A stretch of DNA of 64,000 bases, from assembly GCA_963788055.1 (NCBI GenBank), contig CAWBFA010000002.1, positions 496,001-560,000 on the forward strand. The letters are read 5' to 3'. Position 1 is the stretch's first letter. Each line of letters opens with the position of its first letter. The notes under the pieces are model-generated. The model did not search any database. It was not told the DNA's origin and worked only from the letters and a program-made list of their open reading frames with translations. This DNA is from JACCTU01 sp963788055 (GTDB taxonomy: Bacteria > Actinomycetota > Thermoleophilia > Gaiellales > Gaiellaceae). The position numbers and the translations under genes are program-made. This document shows positions 14,638-24,015 of the stretch, piece after piece.

Positions 14638-16529
14638 GGAAGCAGCGTAGCCGCGGCGGACGCCGCGAGCTCCTCCTCCTCCAGCACCCCCTGCGGGTAG
14701 GCGATCACCATCACCTCGCAAGGCGCCTTCCGGAGGACGTACTCGACGGTCGGGCCGAAGAGGCGCGACTGGCGGCGCCAGCGCGGCGACGAGCCCATCA
14801 CGATCAGGTCGACGTCACGCTCGAGCGCCTGCTCGATCACGGCCGTCCCGATCGAGCGCGCCCTCACGACCTCCGCCACGACCTCGATGCCGTGCTCGGA
14901 GGCCAGAAGCTTCGCCTCGGCGAGCGAGCCCGCTGCGCGCTCCTCCTGGTCGTAGAGCGGCGCGTCGAGCGGCTGGTCGAGGGGGACGGGGACGACGTGG
15001 ATCGCAGTGATCGATGCGTTGAGCTCCTCGGCCAACCGCAGCGCGGTCGCGAACACCTCGACCCCGATCGGGCCCAGCTTGACGGGGACGAGGATCCTGC
15101 GGTACTCCCCTTCCTTCGACGGGACGATGTCGGCAACCCCCGGGCGCACACGCGCGGTGAGCGCAGTGCCGCGCCGCCTGCGAACGACAACGAACACGAC
15201 GAACCCGGCCGCCAGCCACACCGGCCCGGCGATCCGCGCCGCCTCATGGGTCGCGAGCGACAGGACGAAGATCGCCGCGGTGAGCACGGACCCGAGCAGC
15301 CCTGCGAACGGCATCAACGGAGCACGGAACGGTCGAGCGAGGTCCGGCTCGACGTTCCGCAGCCGTACGACAGCGAGCTGTGCCGCCGTGAACGCGAAGA
15401 GGACGCCGAAGCTGTAGAGGCTGGCGAGGATGACCGACGCGCGGCCCGCGACTTCGCTGCCCACGAGCAGCGCGAGCGCGACCGCCGCGGTCGCGACGAT
15501 CGCCGTGGGCGAGTGGAGCGTGCGGCGGTGCAGCCGCTCGAACGCGTGGGGAAGCATCGCGTGGCGCGCGAGCGAGTACGAGAGCCGGCCGGCCCCGGAC
15601 ATCGACGTCGTGACCGCGGCGAGGAGCACGACCACGCCGCTCAGCGCGACCACGACCACGACGACGTCGCCGAGCATCCCGGGGAGCTCGGCGGAGATCG
15701 CGTCTGCGATTCCCGCGAGCGGCGCTTGCCGCCAGCGCACGCCGAGCGCGGTCGTCCCGCTCTCGACCGGAAAGGCGGAGATCCCGACGACGCCGATCGC
15801 GACCGAGACCGCGACGACGGCGCCGATCCCCGCGAAGAGGCTCCGCGGCAGCGTCCGCCCGGGCTCCCTCGTCTCCGCGGAGAGGTTCGCGACCGTCTCG
15901 AGGCCGGTGTACGCCAGCATTGCGAGCGGCAGCGCGAACGCGAGCTCGTCCCACGCCGGATCGGCTCCGAGGTCGATCCCGCGGAATGCGTCCGCATCAA
16001 AGAGCAGCGCGAAGCCGAGGACGATCAAGAGCACGTGAGTGACCACGGCCACCACCGCGACAGCGACTGCAAGCCGGTAGAGCTGCGGCCGACGGACGAG
16101 CCTGACGGCCGACAGTGCGACGATCACCGCGGCTCCGACCAGGACGTCCCACGGGGAGTCGCGGAGCCCTTCGAGCCCCAGCGCGGCCAGGTAGTGCGGC
16201 ACGAACAGCGCGGCGAGCGCGGTCACGATCAGGTAGTCGAGGAGGAGGACCCATCCCGTCGCGAAGCCGGCTGGGTCGTTGAATGCGCGCCGGACGAAGA
16301 GCGCCGCACCGCCGGGCTCCGGGATCGCCGCTGTTCCCTCTGCGTACGAAAGCGCCACCAGCAGGAAGACGAGACCTGCAACGAGCAGCACGACTGGGGT
16401 GAGCCCGAGCGCGTAGAGCGCGACGACGCCGAGCGCGAAGTAGAGCGACGAGCCGATCTCGCCGTACGCAACGGAAGCGAGCGAGACGCCGCCGAGTGCC
16501 CGCGTCAATCCTTCGAACCGCCGTGCCAT
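14634..16529 (-). CDS. APC-superfamily permease with C-terminal universal-stress (Usp) domain
   Basis: 631-residue membrane transporter. Residues 1 to about 460 hold about 12 hydrophobic segments beginning with SLASVAYGEIGSSLYFALGV, the unwound helix-1 region of APC transporters. From about residue 475 a UspA fold follows (YRRILVPVKLGPIGVEVFAT, ITAIHVVPVP, VDLIVMGSSPRWRRQSRLFG, the last being the nucleotide-binding loop). This layout resembles KimA-type potassium importers and mycobacterial APC permeases encoded next to CeoBC. The two RCK genes overlap it, supporting ion (K+) rather than amino-acid transport, but the substrate is inferred. Confidence 0.8.
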   Translation of the reverse strand: MARRFEGLTRALGGVSLASVAYGEIGSSLYFALGVVALYALGLTPVVLLVAGLVFLLVALSYAEGTAAIPEPGGAALFVRRAFNDPAGFATGWVLLLDYLIVTALAALFVPHYLAALGLEGLRDSPWDVLVGAAVIVALSAVRLVRRPQLYRLAVAVAVVAVVTHVLLIVLGFALLFDADAFRGIDLGADPAWDELAFALPLAMLAYTGLETVANLSAETREPGRTLPRSLFAGIGAVVAVSVAIGVVGISAFPVESGTTALGVRWRQAPLAGIADAISAELPGMLGDVVVVVVALSGVVVLLAAVTTSMSGAGRLSYSLARHAMLPHAFERLHRRTLHSPTAIVATAAVALALLVGSEVAGRASVILASLYSFGVLFAFTAAQLAVVRLRNVEPDLARPFRAPLMPFAGLLGSVLTAAIFVLSLATHEAARIAGPVWLAAGFVVFVVVRRRRGTALTARVRPGVADIVPSKEGEYRRILVPVKLGPIGVEVFATALRLAEELNASITAIHVVPVPLDQPLDAPLYDQEERAAGSLAEAKLLASEHGIEVVAEVVRARSIGTAVIEQALERDVDLIVMGSSPRWRRQSRLFGPTVEYVLRKAPCEVMVIAYPQGVLEEEELAASAAATLLP

Positions 16530-16687
16530 CAGCTCCTCCGCAGCAGGTAGAGGCGTCCTGCACCCGCGGCGACGAGCAGGATGCCGAGGAACAGCCCGAG
16601 GCCGCCGCCGACACCCGCGATGATCGTTCGCACGACGATCGTGGCGCCGAGCGCGACGAGGAGGACCGCGAGGACCTTCGCGATCAT
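16529..16687 (-). CDS. 52-residue membrane protein between two permeases
   Basis: Short protein with two hydrophobic stretches (KVLAVLLVALGATIVVRTII and GLFLGILLVAAGAGRLYLL) separated by a Gly-rich turn, ending in LRRS. ATG at 16687 overlaps the stop of the upstream permease gene, and its stop touches the ATG of the downstream permease, so it is translationally coupled to both. Too short for usual ORF cut-offs. Likely a hairpin membrane peptide, perhaps an accessory subunit of the transporters. Family not recognised. Confidence 0.65.
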   Translation of the reverse strand: MIAKVLAVLLVALGATIVVRTIIAGVGGGLGLFLGILLVAAGAGRLYLLRRS

Positions 16688-18575
16688 GCTGCGGCGCGCC
16701 GCCCGGCGGTCACGAGCACCCGCACGGGGCTCAGCTTGAGCACCCTCTCGGCAGTTCGTCCGAGGAGCCTGCCGGGGCGAATCGTGCGCGGCGCGCCCAG
16801 CACGATCAGCTCGGCGTTTCGCGCTGCGGCCTCGTCCACGATCGCGCGCGGGGTCGATCGCGCTCGCACGAGCCGCGAGACGACCTTGACGCCGTACTCC
16901 TCGAGCAGCGCCGCCGCGTCGTCGAGCAGCTCGTCGGCGCGATCCTGGAGCGCGCCCAGGTCGACGGTGAGCGCGCGATCGAGCGGGACCTCCAGCACGT
17001 GCAGCACCACGATGGTCGAGCCGCGGTCCGCGGCCAGCCGCGCCGCTGCGATGAGCGCGTCCTCGGACTCGGGCGAGCGGACGATCGGGACGACGATCGT
17101 CCGGTACTCGGCGACGAGCGACGGGCCGACGACGAGCGCCGGCGCGCGCACGGTCGCCACGAGCGGCGCATGGACGACGCGATCGCGGTAGAGGACGTAG
17201 AAGGCGAGCCCGAGCACGAGCCAGCCGAGGCCGGCCCAACGCGTCGCCAGCGTTCTGCACGACGATCACGAGCCACGAGAGACCTGTCGCGACGCCGCCG
17301 ACGATCGCGAAGAGCGGCCACTGGACGCCGCGAGCCCAGAGGTTGGGTCGCGCGCGGAAGGCGAGCTCGGCGCGGGGCTCCTTCGACCGCAGCCGGATGA
17401 TCGCCGCATGCGCGATCGTGAACGACAGCGTCGCGCCGAACGAGTAGAGCGTCCCGATGAACGTCGTGCTTCCGGGGAGGATGACGACGATCGGGGCGAT
17501 TCCTGCGAAGACGACGATCGAGAGCCACGGCGTGCGAAAACGCGAGTGCAGCCGGCGAAAACGCTTCAGGGAGCTGGCGATAGCTCGACATCGAGTACGT
17601 GATTCGCGACGCCCCGATCACGCCGGCGTTCGTCGCGATCAGCAGGATCGTCGCGGCGAGGACTCCGACGTAGATCTCCAGCACGTCGAGGACCCGCCCG
17701 GTGAGGCCCAGGTTGTCCACGAGGCCGAGCACCGGATCGTTCGCGTAACCGCCCTCCTCCGGCAGCAGCCCGAGCGACGTCACGTACTCCCCGTCGCGGA
17801 GCACGACCGGCATCGCCGAGAGCGCGATCAGCGGGAGCGTGAAGTAGATCGCGAAGACGGCACCTGCAACGAGCTTGTAGGCATCCGGCACGCTCTTCGC
17901 CGGGTCGCGCACCTCCTCGGCGAGGTTCGAGACCGTCTCGACGCCCGTGTAGGCGAGCATCGCGACCGGCACGGCGAGCGCCAGGTTCGACCACGTCGGC
18001 GCGATGCCCCAGTGGACGTTGTCGACCAGGATCTCAGGGCTGAAGACGAGGAAGAACCCGAGCAGGACGAGCAGCAGCTGCGTCGCGAAGTCGACGATTG
18101 CGAGCACGACGTTGAGCGCGGCGGCCTCCTGCACCCCGACGACGTTGATCGCGACGAGCACGAGGATCACGACGATCCCGACGACGACGTCCCACGGGTT
18201 GTCCTTCAGCGGCTCCCAGAAGATCGAGAGGTAGTGGGGAACGAAGAAGGCCGAGGTCGTGACCGTGACGACGTAGACGAGCAGCTGTGCCCACCCGGCC
18301 CCGAAGGAGACGAGCTCGTTGAAGGCGTGGCGGGCGAAGCTCGCCGAGCCGCCGGCCTCCGGATACCGCACCGTCCCCTCCGCGTACGTCGCCGCGGTGC
18401 AGGCGAAGATCAGGCCGGCGACGACGAACACGAGCGGGGTCAGCCCGAGAGCGAAGACGGCCGTGACGCCGAGCGCGTAGTAGATCGAGGAGCCGACGTT
18501 GCCGTAGGCGGTGGCGAAGAGCGCGGGGGTGCCGAGGACCCGCTCGAGCCCCTGCTGCCGGCGACGCCGTGGCAC
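16684..18575 (-). pseudogene. APC permease with C-terminal Usp domain, two frameshifts
   Basis: Paralogue of the permease at 14634. Frame 1 (from GTG 18575) gives TPALFATAYGNVGSSIYYAL through ASRITYSMSSYRQLPEA. Near 17555-17572 the reading continues one base over as FRRLHSRFRTPWLSIVVFAG, and near 17236-17250 it shifts again to WAGLGWLVLGLAFYVLYRDR and a complete Usp domain ending LVTAGRRAAA. Both shifts fit one extra base each; removing them gives 629 residues, almost the length of the intact paralogue. All motifs are preserved, so an assembly error or very recent damage is likely. GTG start is 6 nt after a TAGAGT box. Confidence 0.85.
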
Positions 18576-18581
18576 CGCGCG

Positions 18582-18607
18582 ACTCTAGCCCCTGGCCCGG
18601 TTAGCCT
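18582..18607. promoter_or_regulatory. Divergent -10 boxes between APC permease and trkA
   Basis: Minus strand TAGAGT (18582-18587) ends 6 nt before the GTG at 18575. Plus strand TAGCCT (18602-18607) ends 8 nt before the trkA GTG at 18616. Only 40 bp separate the two start codons, so both -35 regions must overlap the opposite unit. Shared control of two ion-transport units is plausible. Confidence 0.4.
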
Positions 18608-18615
18608 GTCTTCCG

Positions 18616-19944
18616 GTGAGGATCCTCGTAGTCGGGGCGGGACAGGTCGGCGCGACGATCGTGGAGGCGCTCCACGACGAGCACGACGTCACAGTCGTCG
18701 ACCTCGATCCGGGCCGTCTCGCGGCGCTCGGGAACGGGTTCGACGTCGCAACGATCGAGGGGAACGGGGCCAGCCGCAGGACGCTCCAGGAGGCAGGGCT
18801 GCTCGAGTCCGACCTCCTGATCGCGTGCACCTCGCGTGACGAGATCAACCTGATCGCGGCGATCTTCTCGCGAAACCTCGCGCCCGAGACGAGCACGATT
18901 GTCCGGACGACCAACGAGGAGTACCTGGAGGTGTGGCGCGAGCGCCAGCTCGACGTCGACTTCATGGTCTCGTCCGAGCTCGAAACGGCGAACGCGGTCT
19001 CACGGATCATCGGGCTCCCCGCGGCGAGGCAGACAGACGTCTTCGCGGACGGTCAGGTGCAGATCGTCGAGTTCGACGTCGTCGCGCGCGGAGATGCGGA
19101 CGGGATCGTCGGCGTGCCCCTCCGCGAGGCGCGTATCCCGCGCGACTCGAAGGTCGCAGGGATCATTCGGGGAGACCGCATGATCATCCCAAGGGGTGAC
19201 CAGACGATCGTCGTCGGCGACCGGGTGGTGATCATCGGCTCCCCGGACGCCGCCCGGTTGTGGGGCGCCGCTCTCTCGGAGGACACGCAACGGCTCGACG
19301 ACATCGTGATCTTCGGAGCGGGGCGCACGGGCCGGGCCGTCGCGCGCGTGCTCGTCGATCAAGGTCTGCGCGTGCGGATCATCGAGCCGGACCCGCATCG
19401 TGCGAAGCTCACGGCGGCGCAGTTCCCGACCGTTCGCGTCTACCAGGCCTCGGGGCTCGACCCGGAGTTCCTCGACCGCGAGCGGATCGGGCAGTCGCGC
19501 GCCGCGGTCTTCGCGATGCAGGACGACGCGAAGAACCACTATGCGGCCACGCTTGCAAAGCTGCACGGAGTCTCCTTCACGATCGCGATCGTCCACGAGG
19601 CCGCGTCCACCGAGGTCTTCGAGCGCGCCGGGATCGACGTCGCGATCAACCCGCGGCAGGTGACCGCCGAGGAGATCGTCCGGTTCGCGCACGACCCGCG
19701 GACGCGCCAGGTCACGATGCTCGAGGGCGACCGGTTCGAGATCCTCGACGTGACGGTGCGACCCGAGAGCGAGTACGCCGACCAGCCGTTTCGTACGATG
19801 CCGATTCGAGGCGCGTTGATCGGCGCCATCGTGCGCGACGGGCAGGCGATCTTCCCCCACGGAGACGACGTGCTCCGCGCCGGCGACCGCGCGATCATCT
19901 TCACGGAGTCGGCGCGCGCGACCCAGGTGGAGAAGGCGCTGTAG
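18616..19944 (+). CDS. trkA: Trk potassium uptake regulator TrkA (double RCK)
   Basis: 442-residue peripheral membrane protein with two tandem RCK units. First RCK_N: ILVVGAGQVGATIVEALHDE with VVDLD after strand 2. First RCK_C covers about residues 140-220. Second RCK_N: IVIFGAGRTGRAVARVLVDQ. Second RCK_C ends with DVLRAGDRAIIFTES. It binds NAD(H)/nucleotides and gates TrkH. GTG start follows TAGCCT by 8 nt; no Shine-Dalgarno. trkH begins 7 bases after the stop. Confidence 0.93.
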   Translation: MRILVVGAGQVGATIVEALHDEHDVTVVDLDPGRLAALGNGFDVATIEGNGASRRTLQEAGLLESDLLIACTSRDEINLIAAIFSRNLAPETSTIVRTTNEEYLEVWRERQLDVDFMVSSELETANAVSRIIGLPAARQTDVFADGQVQIVEFDVVARGDADGIVGVPLREARIPRDSKVAGIIRGDRMIIPRGDQTIVVGDRVVIIGSPDAARLWGAALSEDTQRLDDIVIFGAGRTGRAVARVLVDQGLRVRIIEPDPHRAKLTAAQFPTVRVYQASGLDPEFLDRERIGQSRAAVFAMQDDAKNHYAATLAKLHGVSFTIAIVHEAASTEVFERAGIDVAINPRQVTAEEIVRFAHDPRTRQVTMLEGDRFEILDVTVRPESEYADQPFRTMPIRGALIGAIVRDGQAIFPHGDDVLRAGDRAIIFTESARATQVEKAL

Positions 19945-19951
19945 CCAGACC

Positions 19952-21496
19952 GTGGCCCGGCTGACCCGCGCCAGGCTGCGCCGCCTCTTCCGCCGCGAGT
20001 CGATCGGCGTGGACGTCTCGGCGGCGCTGGACCTCGTCGGGGCGGTTCTGCTCTACCTCTCTCCGACGTATCTCTTCCCCACGGTGGTCGCGCTGCTCTA
20101 CGGCGAGACGCCCTGGCCGTTCGTGATCGCGGGCCTCGTGACCGCGGCTGTCGGCGGGCTCCTCCAGCTCGTCGCGACCGGCCGCGAGTTCGCGAGCCCG
20201 CGGGAGGGTTTCCTCGTCGTCGCCCTGACGTGGCTGCTCGTACCCGTCTTCGGCGCGCTTCCCTACGTGATCGCAGGCGAAGGCGTGCTCGGCGAGCCGC
20301 TGAACGCGTACTTCGAGTCGGTCTCGGGATTCACCGCGACGGGCGCCACAGTGATCAGCGACTTCTCCGAGCTCTCTCGTTCGCTCGCGATGTGGCGACA
20401 GTTCACGCAGTGGCTCGGCGGGATGGGGATCGTCGTGCTCGCAGTCGCGATCCTGCCGCAGCTGCGCGTCGGCGGCCGCCAGCTGCTCCAGTCGGAGCTC
20501 CCCGGCCCGACCGAGCTCGAGCGGTTGACCGTCTCGATCCGCGAGGTGGCCCGTCGGCTCTGGGTCCTCTACGTCGTGCTGACCCTGATCTTGATCGGGA
20601 TGTTGAGCGCGTACGGCTGGCTCGGGCTCGACGAACGGATGAACCTCTTCAACGCCACGGCGCACGCGTTCACCACCGTCTCCCTGGGCGGCTTCTCGAC
20701 ACAGGCAAACTCGATCGCCGCGTTCGGCTCGCTCGTGCAATGGACGATCGCGCTGTTCGTCGTGATCGCAGGCGTCAACTTTCTGCGGCTCTACCGCGTC
20801 TTCGTGCAGCGCCAGCCGCGCGCGTTGACGCGCGACGACGAATTCCGGCTCTACCTGGTGATCCTGCTGGTTGCGGCGACGGTGCTCCTGCTCGAGCTCG
20901 TAGCGCAAGGGGAGTTCGGGTTCGAGGCTTCAGTGCGTAACGCCGTCTTCCAGGCGGTCTCGATCATGTCGACCGCGGGCTTCGCGACGACGGACTACAC
21001 CGCGTGGGGCCCGCTCGCGACGATCACACTGCTGGGGCTGATGTTCATCGGCGCCTCGGCGGGGTCGACGGGGGGCGCGATCAAGGTCGTCCGCCACGTG
21101 CTGATCGGCCGGGTCCTCCGCCGCGAGCTCGAGCGGACCGTGCACCCGGAGGTCGTCTCGCCGATCCGGCTGAACCGCGCCGTCGTCGACGAGAAGACGC
21201 TGGAGGCGATGCTCGCGTTCGTGCTGATCTACGTCGGTCTCTTCGCCGTGGGCTCGCTGGCGATCGTCCTCGACTCGTTCCGGGCCGACGTCGCGATCTC
21301 CCCGTTCGAGGCGATGGGCGCCGCGGCGGCGACGCTCGGCAACGTCGGGCCCGCGTTCGGCTTCGCCGGCCCGTTCGGCTCCTACGACAGCTTCAGCGGC
21401 CTCTCGAAGGGCGTGATGATCGCGCTCATGTGGATGGGCCGCGTCGAGATCATCCCGATCATCGTCTTGTTCACGCGCCAGTACTGGAGGGCTTAG
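19952..21496 (+). CDS. trkH: Trk/Ktr potassium channel subunit TrkH
   Basis: 514-residue K+ channel-like transporter with four M1-P-M2 repeats. Selectivity-filter loops are visible as SVSGFTATGATVI, TTVSLGGFSTQ, SIMSTAGFATTDY and TLGNVGPAFGFAG, each with the key Gly. ASAGSTGGAIKVVRHVLIGR is the conserved intramembrane-loop region. GTG start; trkA lies directly upstream with 7-nt spacing, so the two form one unit. Membrane protein importing K+, driven by membrane potential or ion gradient. Confidence 0.93.
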   Translation: MARLTRARLRRLFRRESIGVDVSAALDLVGAVLLYLSPTYLFPTVVALLYGETPWPFVIAGLVTAAVGGLLQLVATGREFASPREGFLVVALTWLLVPVFGALPYVIAGEGVLGEPLNAYFESVSGFTATGATVISDFSELSRSLAMWRQFTQWLGGMGIVVLAVAILPQLRVGGRQLLQSELPGPTELERLTVSIREVARRLWVLYVVLTLILIGMLSAYGWLGLDERMNLFNATAHAFTTVSLGGFSTQANSIAAFGSLVQWTIALFVVIAGVNFLRLYRVFVQRQPRALTRDDEFRLYLVILLVAATVLLLELVAQGEFGFEASVRNAVFQAVSIMSTAGFATTDYTAWGPLATITLLGLMFIGASAGSTGGAIKVVRHVLIGRVLRRELERTVHPEVVSPIRLNRAVVDEKTLEAMLAFVLIYVGLFAVGSLAIVLDSFRADVAISPFEAMGAAAATLGNVGPAFGFAGPFGSYDSFSGLSKGVMIALMWMGRVEIIPIIVLFTRQYWRA

Positions 21497-21580
21497 CCGC
21501 GAAAAGTGCTGCGCACTTTTCGCGGGTAGTCGCAGCTGACCCTGACGCACTAGAGCTCCCCGGCGGGGCGAAGCCCCGCC
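21497..21580. terminator. Two hairpins between convergent trkH and hppA
   Basis: A perfect 12-bp inverted repeat CCGCGAAAAGTG / CACTTTTCGCGG (21497-21508 and 21514-21525, loop CTGCG) begins right after the trkH stop. A second hairpin GGCGGGGC-GAA-GCCCCGCC spans 21562-21580 nearer the hppA end. Position between convergent genes suggests bidirectional termination. Neither has a long T tract. Confidence 0.6.
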
Positions 21581-21604
21581 TCCGCGGCGACGCGCAGTCT
21601 CCGG

Positions 21605-23641
21605 CTAGCCGTGGATCGAGACGATCAGGGGGATGATGAGGATCGCGACCACATTGGCGATCTTGATCATCGGGTTGATCGCGGGGCCCGCGGTGTCCTT
21701 GTAGGGATCGCCCACGGTGTCGCCCGTGACCGCAGCAGCGTGGGCCTCCGAGCCCTTGCCGCCGAAGGCGCCGTCCTCGATCAGCTTCTTCGCGTTGTCC
21801 CAGGCGCCGCCGCCGGAGGTCATCGCGATCGCGAGGAACAAGCCCGTGACGATCGTCCCGATCAGCAACCCGCCGAGCATCTTCGCCGAGATGATCCCGA
21901 CGATGATCGGAAAGAGCACCGGGATGAGCGCGGGCGCGAGCATGCGCTTGATCGCCGACCGCGTGACGATGTCGACCGCGCGCGAGTAGTCCGGCCTGCC
22001 CGTCCCTTCGAGGATCCCGGGGATCTCACGGAACTGGCGGCGCACCTCCTCGACGACCTGGCCGCCGACCTGGCCGACCGCTTGCATCGCCAACGAGGCG
22101 AAGAGGAACGGCATCAGGCCGCCGATGAACAGCCCTGCGATCACCCACGCGTCCGAGAGGTTGAACGTCACGTTCAGGTTCTCCTCCGCCAGCCCGGTCG
22201 TGTAGCTGTCGAAGAGCACGAGCGCGGCGAGCGCGGCTGAGCCGATCGCGTAGCCCTTCGTGACGGCCTTCGTCGTGTTCCCGACCGCGTCGAGCGGGTC
22301 GGTGATCGCACGCACCGACTCGTCGAGATCCGCCATCTCGGCGATTCCGCCGGCGTTGTCGGTCACCGGCCCATAGGCGTCGAGCGCGACGATCAACCCA
22401 GTCATCGACAGCTGCGCCATCACGGCGACCGCAATCCCGAACAGTCCGGCGAAGTGGTTGGCGACGAGGATCCCGGCCGCGATCACGATCACGGGGATGG
22501 CGGTCGCCTGCATGCCGATCGCAAGCCCTTCGATGATGTTCGTCGCGTGCCCCGTACGCGAGGCGCCCGAGATGGACTTGACCGGCCCCCAACGTGTGCC
22601 CGTGTAGTACTCGGTGATCGCGACGAGCAGGAACGTGATCACCAGGCCGGTGAGACCGCAGGCGTAGAGCTCGGTGAACGAGAAACGTCCGTCGTCGAAG
22701 GCCATCGTCACGGGGATGAACCCGATCGCCGACAGCACGACCGCCACGAGGACCGCGAGGTAGAGCGCGTTCATGATCGACCCGCCGGGGCCGATCCGCG
22801 CGAAGAACACGCCGACGATCGACGCGAGGATCGAGATCCCGCCGAGCGCAAGCGGATAGAGGTAGAGCTGGTCCGCCTGGAACTGTGTCCCGATCAACAT
22901 TGCGGCGACGGCGGTCACCGCGTACGTCTCGAAGAGGTCGGCCGCCATGCCCGCGCAGTCGCCGACGTTGTCGCCGACGTTGTCCGCGATCACCGCGGGG
23001 TTGCGCGGATCGTCTTCGGGGATGCCCGCCTCGATCTTCCCGACGAGGTCGGCGCCGACGTCGGCCGCCTTCGTGTAGATGCCGCCGCCGAGCCGCGCGA
23101 ACACGGAGATGAGCGAGCCGCCGAAGGCCAGGCCGACGAGGTCGTCGATCGCGGACTCGGGTGAGTTGCCGACGGGACCCGTGAGGATCCAGTAGTAGCC
23201 CGCGACGCCGAGCAGCCCGAGCCCGACGACGAGCAGGCCGGTCACCGAGCCAGCGCGGAACGCGACGTTCAGCGCAGGGCGCAAGCCGCTCTTCGCCGCC
23301 TCTGCGGTCCGCGTGTTCGAGCGCACGGCCACGTTCATGCCGATGAAGCCGGCGGCGGACGAGAGCACGGCGCCGACGAGGAACCCGAGCGCCGTTCCCC
23401 AGCCGAGCTCGTTGTAGAAGCCGAGCAGCAGGAACGGCACGACCGCGACGGCGGCGATCGTCAGGTACTGGCGCTTGAGGTAGGCCTCGGCCCCCTCCTG
23501 GATCGCGCGACCGATCTCCTGCATCCGCTCGCTCCCGGCCGGCTGCTTGAGCAGCCACCAGGTGAGACCCATTCCGACGGCGATCGCAACCAGCCCGCAG
23601 ACGATCGCGAAGCTGACGGCGTGCTCGTTGAAGAACTCCAC
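21605..23641 (-). CDS. hppA: Membrane-bound proton-translocating pyrophosphatase
   Basis: 678-residue H+-PPase with about 16 membrane helices that hydrolyses cytoplasmic PPi to pump ions. Substrate-binding motifs are present: GGGIYTKAADVGADLVGK, EDDPRNPAVIADNVGDNVGD and the C-terminal GDTVGDPYKDTAGPAINPMI. The segment GNTTKAVTKGYAIGSAAL carries Lys where K+-dependent enzymes have Ala, so it should be K+-independent and proton-pumping. GTG start at 23641 with GGGGAG about 10 nt upstream. Transcribed toward trkH. Length and motifs are complete. Confidence 0.94.
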   Translation of the reverse strand: MEFFNEHAVSFAIVCGLVAIAVGMGLTWWLLKQPAGSERMQEIGRAIQEGAEAYLKRQYLTIAAVAVVPFLLLGFYNELGWGTALGFLVGAVLSSAAGFIGMNVAVRSNTRTAEAAKSGLRPALNVAFRAGSVTGLLVVGLGLLGVAGYYWILTGPVGNSPESAIDDLVGLAFGGSLISVFARLGGGIYTKAADVGADLVGKIEAGIPEDDPRNPAVIADNVGDNVGDCAGMAADLFETYAVTAVAAMLIGTQFQADQLYLYPLALGGISILASIVGVFFARIGPGGSIMNALYLAVLVAVVLSAIGFIPVTMAFDDGRFSFTELYACGLTGLVITFLLVAITEYYTGTRWGPVKSISGASRTGHATNIIEGLAIGMQATAIPVIVIAAGILVANHFAGLFGIAVAVMAQLSMTGLIVALDAYGPVTDNAGGIAEMADLDESVRAITDPLDAVGNTTKAVTKGYAIGSAALAALVLFDSYTTGLAEENLNVTFNLSDAWVIAGLFIGGLMPFLFASLAMQAVGQVGGQVVEEVRRQFREIPGILEGTGRPDYSRAVDIVTRSAIKRMLAPALIPVLFPIIVGIISAKMLGGLLIGTIVTGLFLAIAMTSGGGAWDNAKKLIEDGAFGGKGSEAHAAAVTGDTVGDPYKDTAGPAINPMIKIANVVAILIIPLIVSIHG

Positions 23642-23736
23642 TGGGTTCGGCTCCCCTCGTTACAAAGTCGCGCGCCGACCGCGGCGCGGCGAGGTTCTAT
23701 CACAGGCTCGGCCGCGGGAGCCTACTAGAGGGGGAA

Positions 23737-24015
23737 TCAGCTCGTCGCGGCCTTCGCGTACGCGAGCTGAAGGCTCGTGATCATCTGCCCGAGGTCGCGC
23801 GAGAGCTCAGCAGGGACGTGCCCCTCGAGCTTCGGGAGGAGTACCTGGATCGAGTCGATCGCGAGCTGGGCCTGCTCGAGGTCCCGGCTCGACTCCTCGA
23901 GCTTCGCGTAGGCGAGCTGGGCGAGGGTCATGACCGTCGAGACGATCAGGTCGTCGACGCGCAGCTGCTTGATCTGCTCGATCACCTCCTCGGGCGAGAG
24001 CTCAGGCTCGGACAC
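23737..24015 (-). CDS. DUF1844-like small protein
   Basis: 92-residue acidic helical protein. ESSRDLEQAQLAIDSIQVLL and LQMITSL-like C-terminal helix (GQMITSLQLAYAK) match the pattern of DUF1844 proteins, which have no known biochemical role. GTG at 24015 lies inside the end of the upstream YbdK-type gene (14-base overlap), so translation is likely coupled. No membrane segments. Confidence 0.65.
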   Translation of the reverse strand: MSEPELSPEEVIEQIKQLRVDDLIVSTVMTLAQLAYAKLEESSRDLEQAQLAIDSIQVLLPKLEGHVPAELSRDLGQMITSLQLAYAKAATS

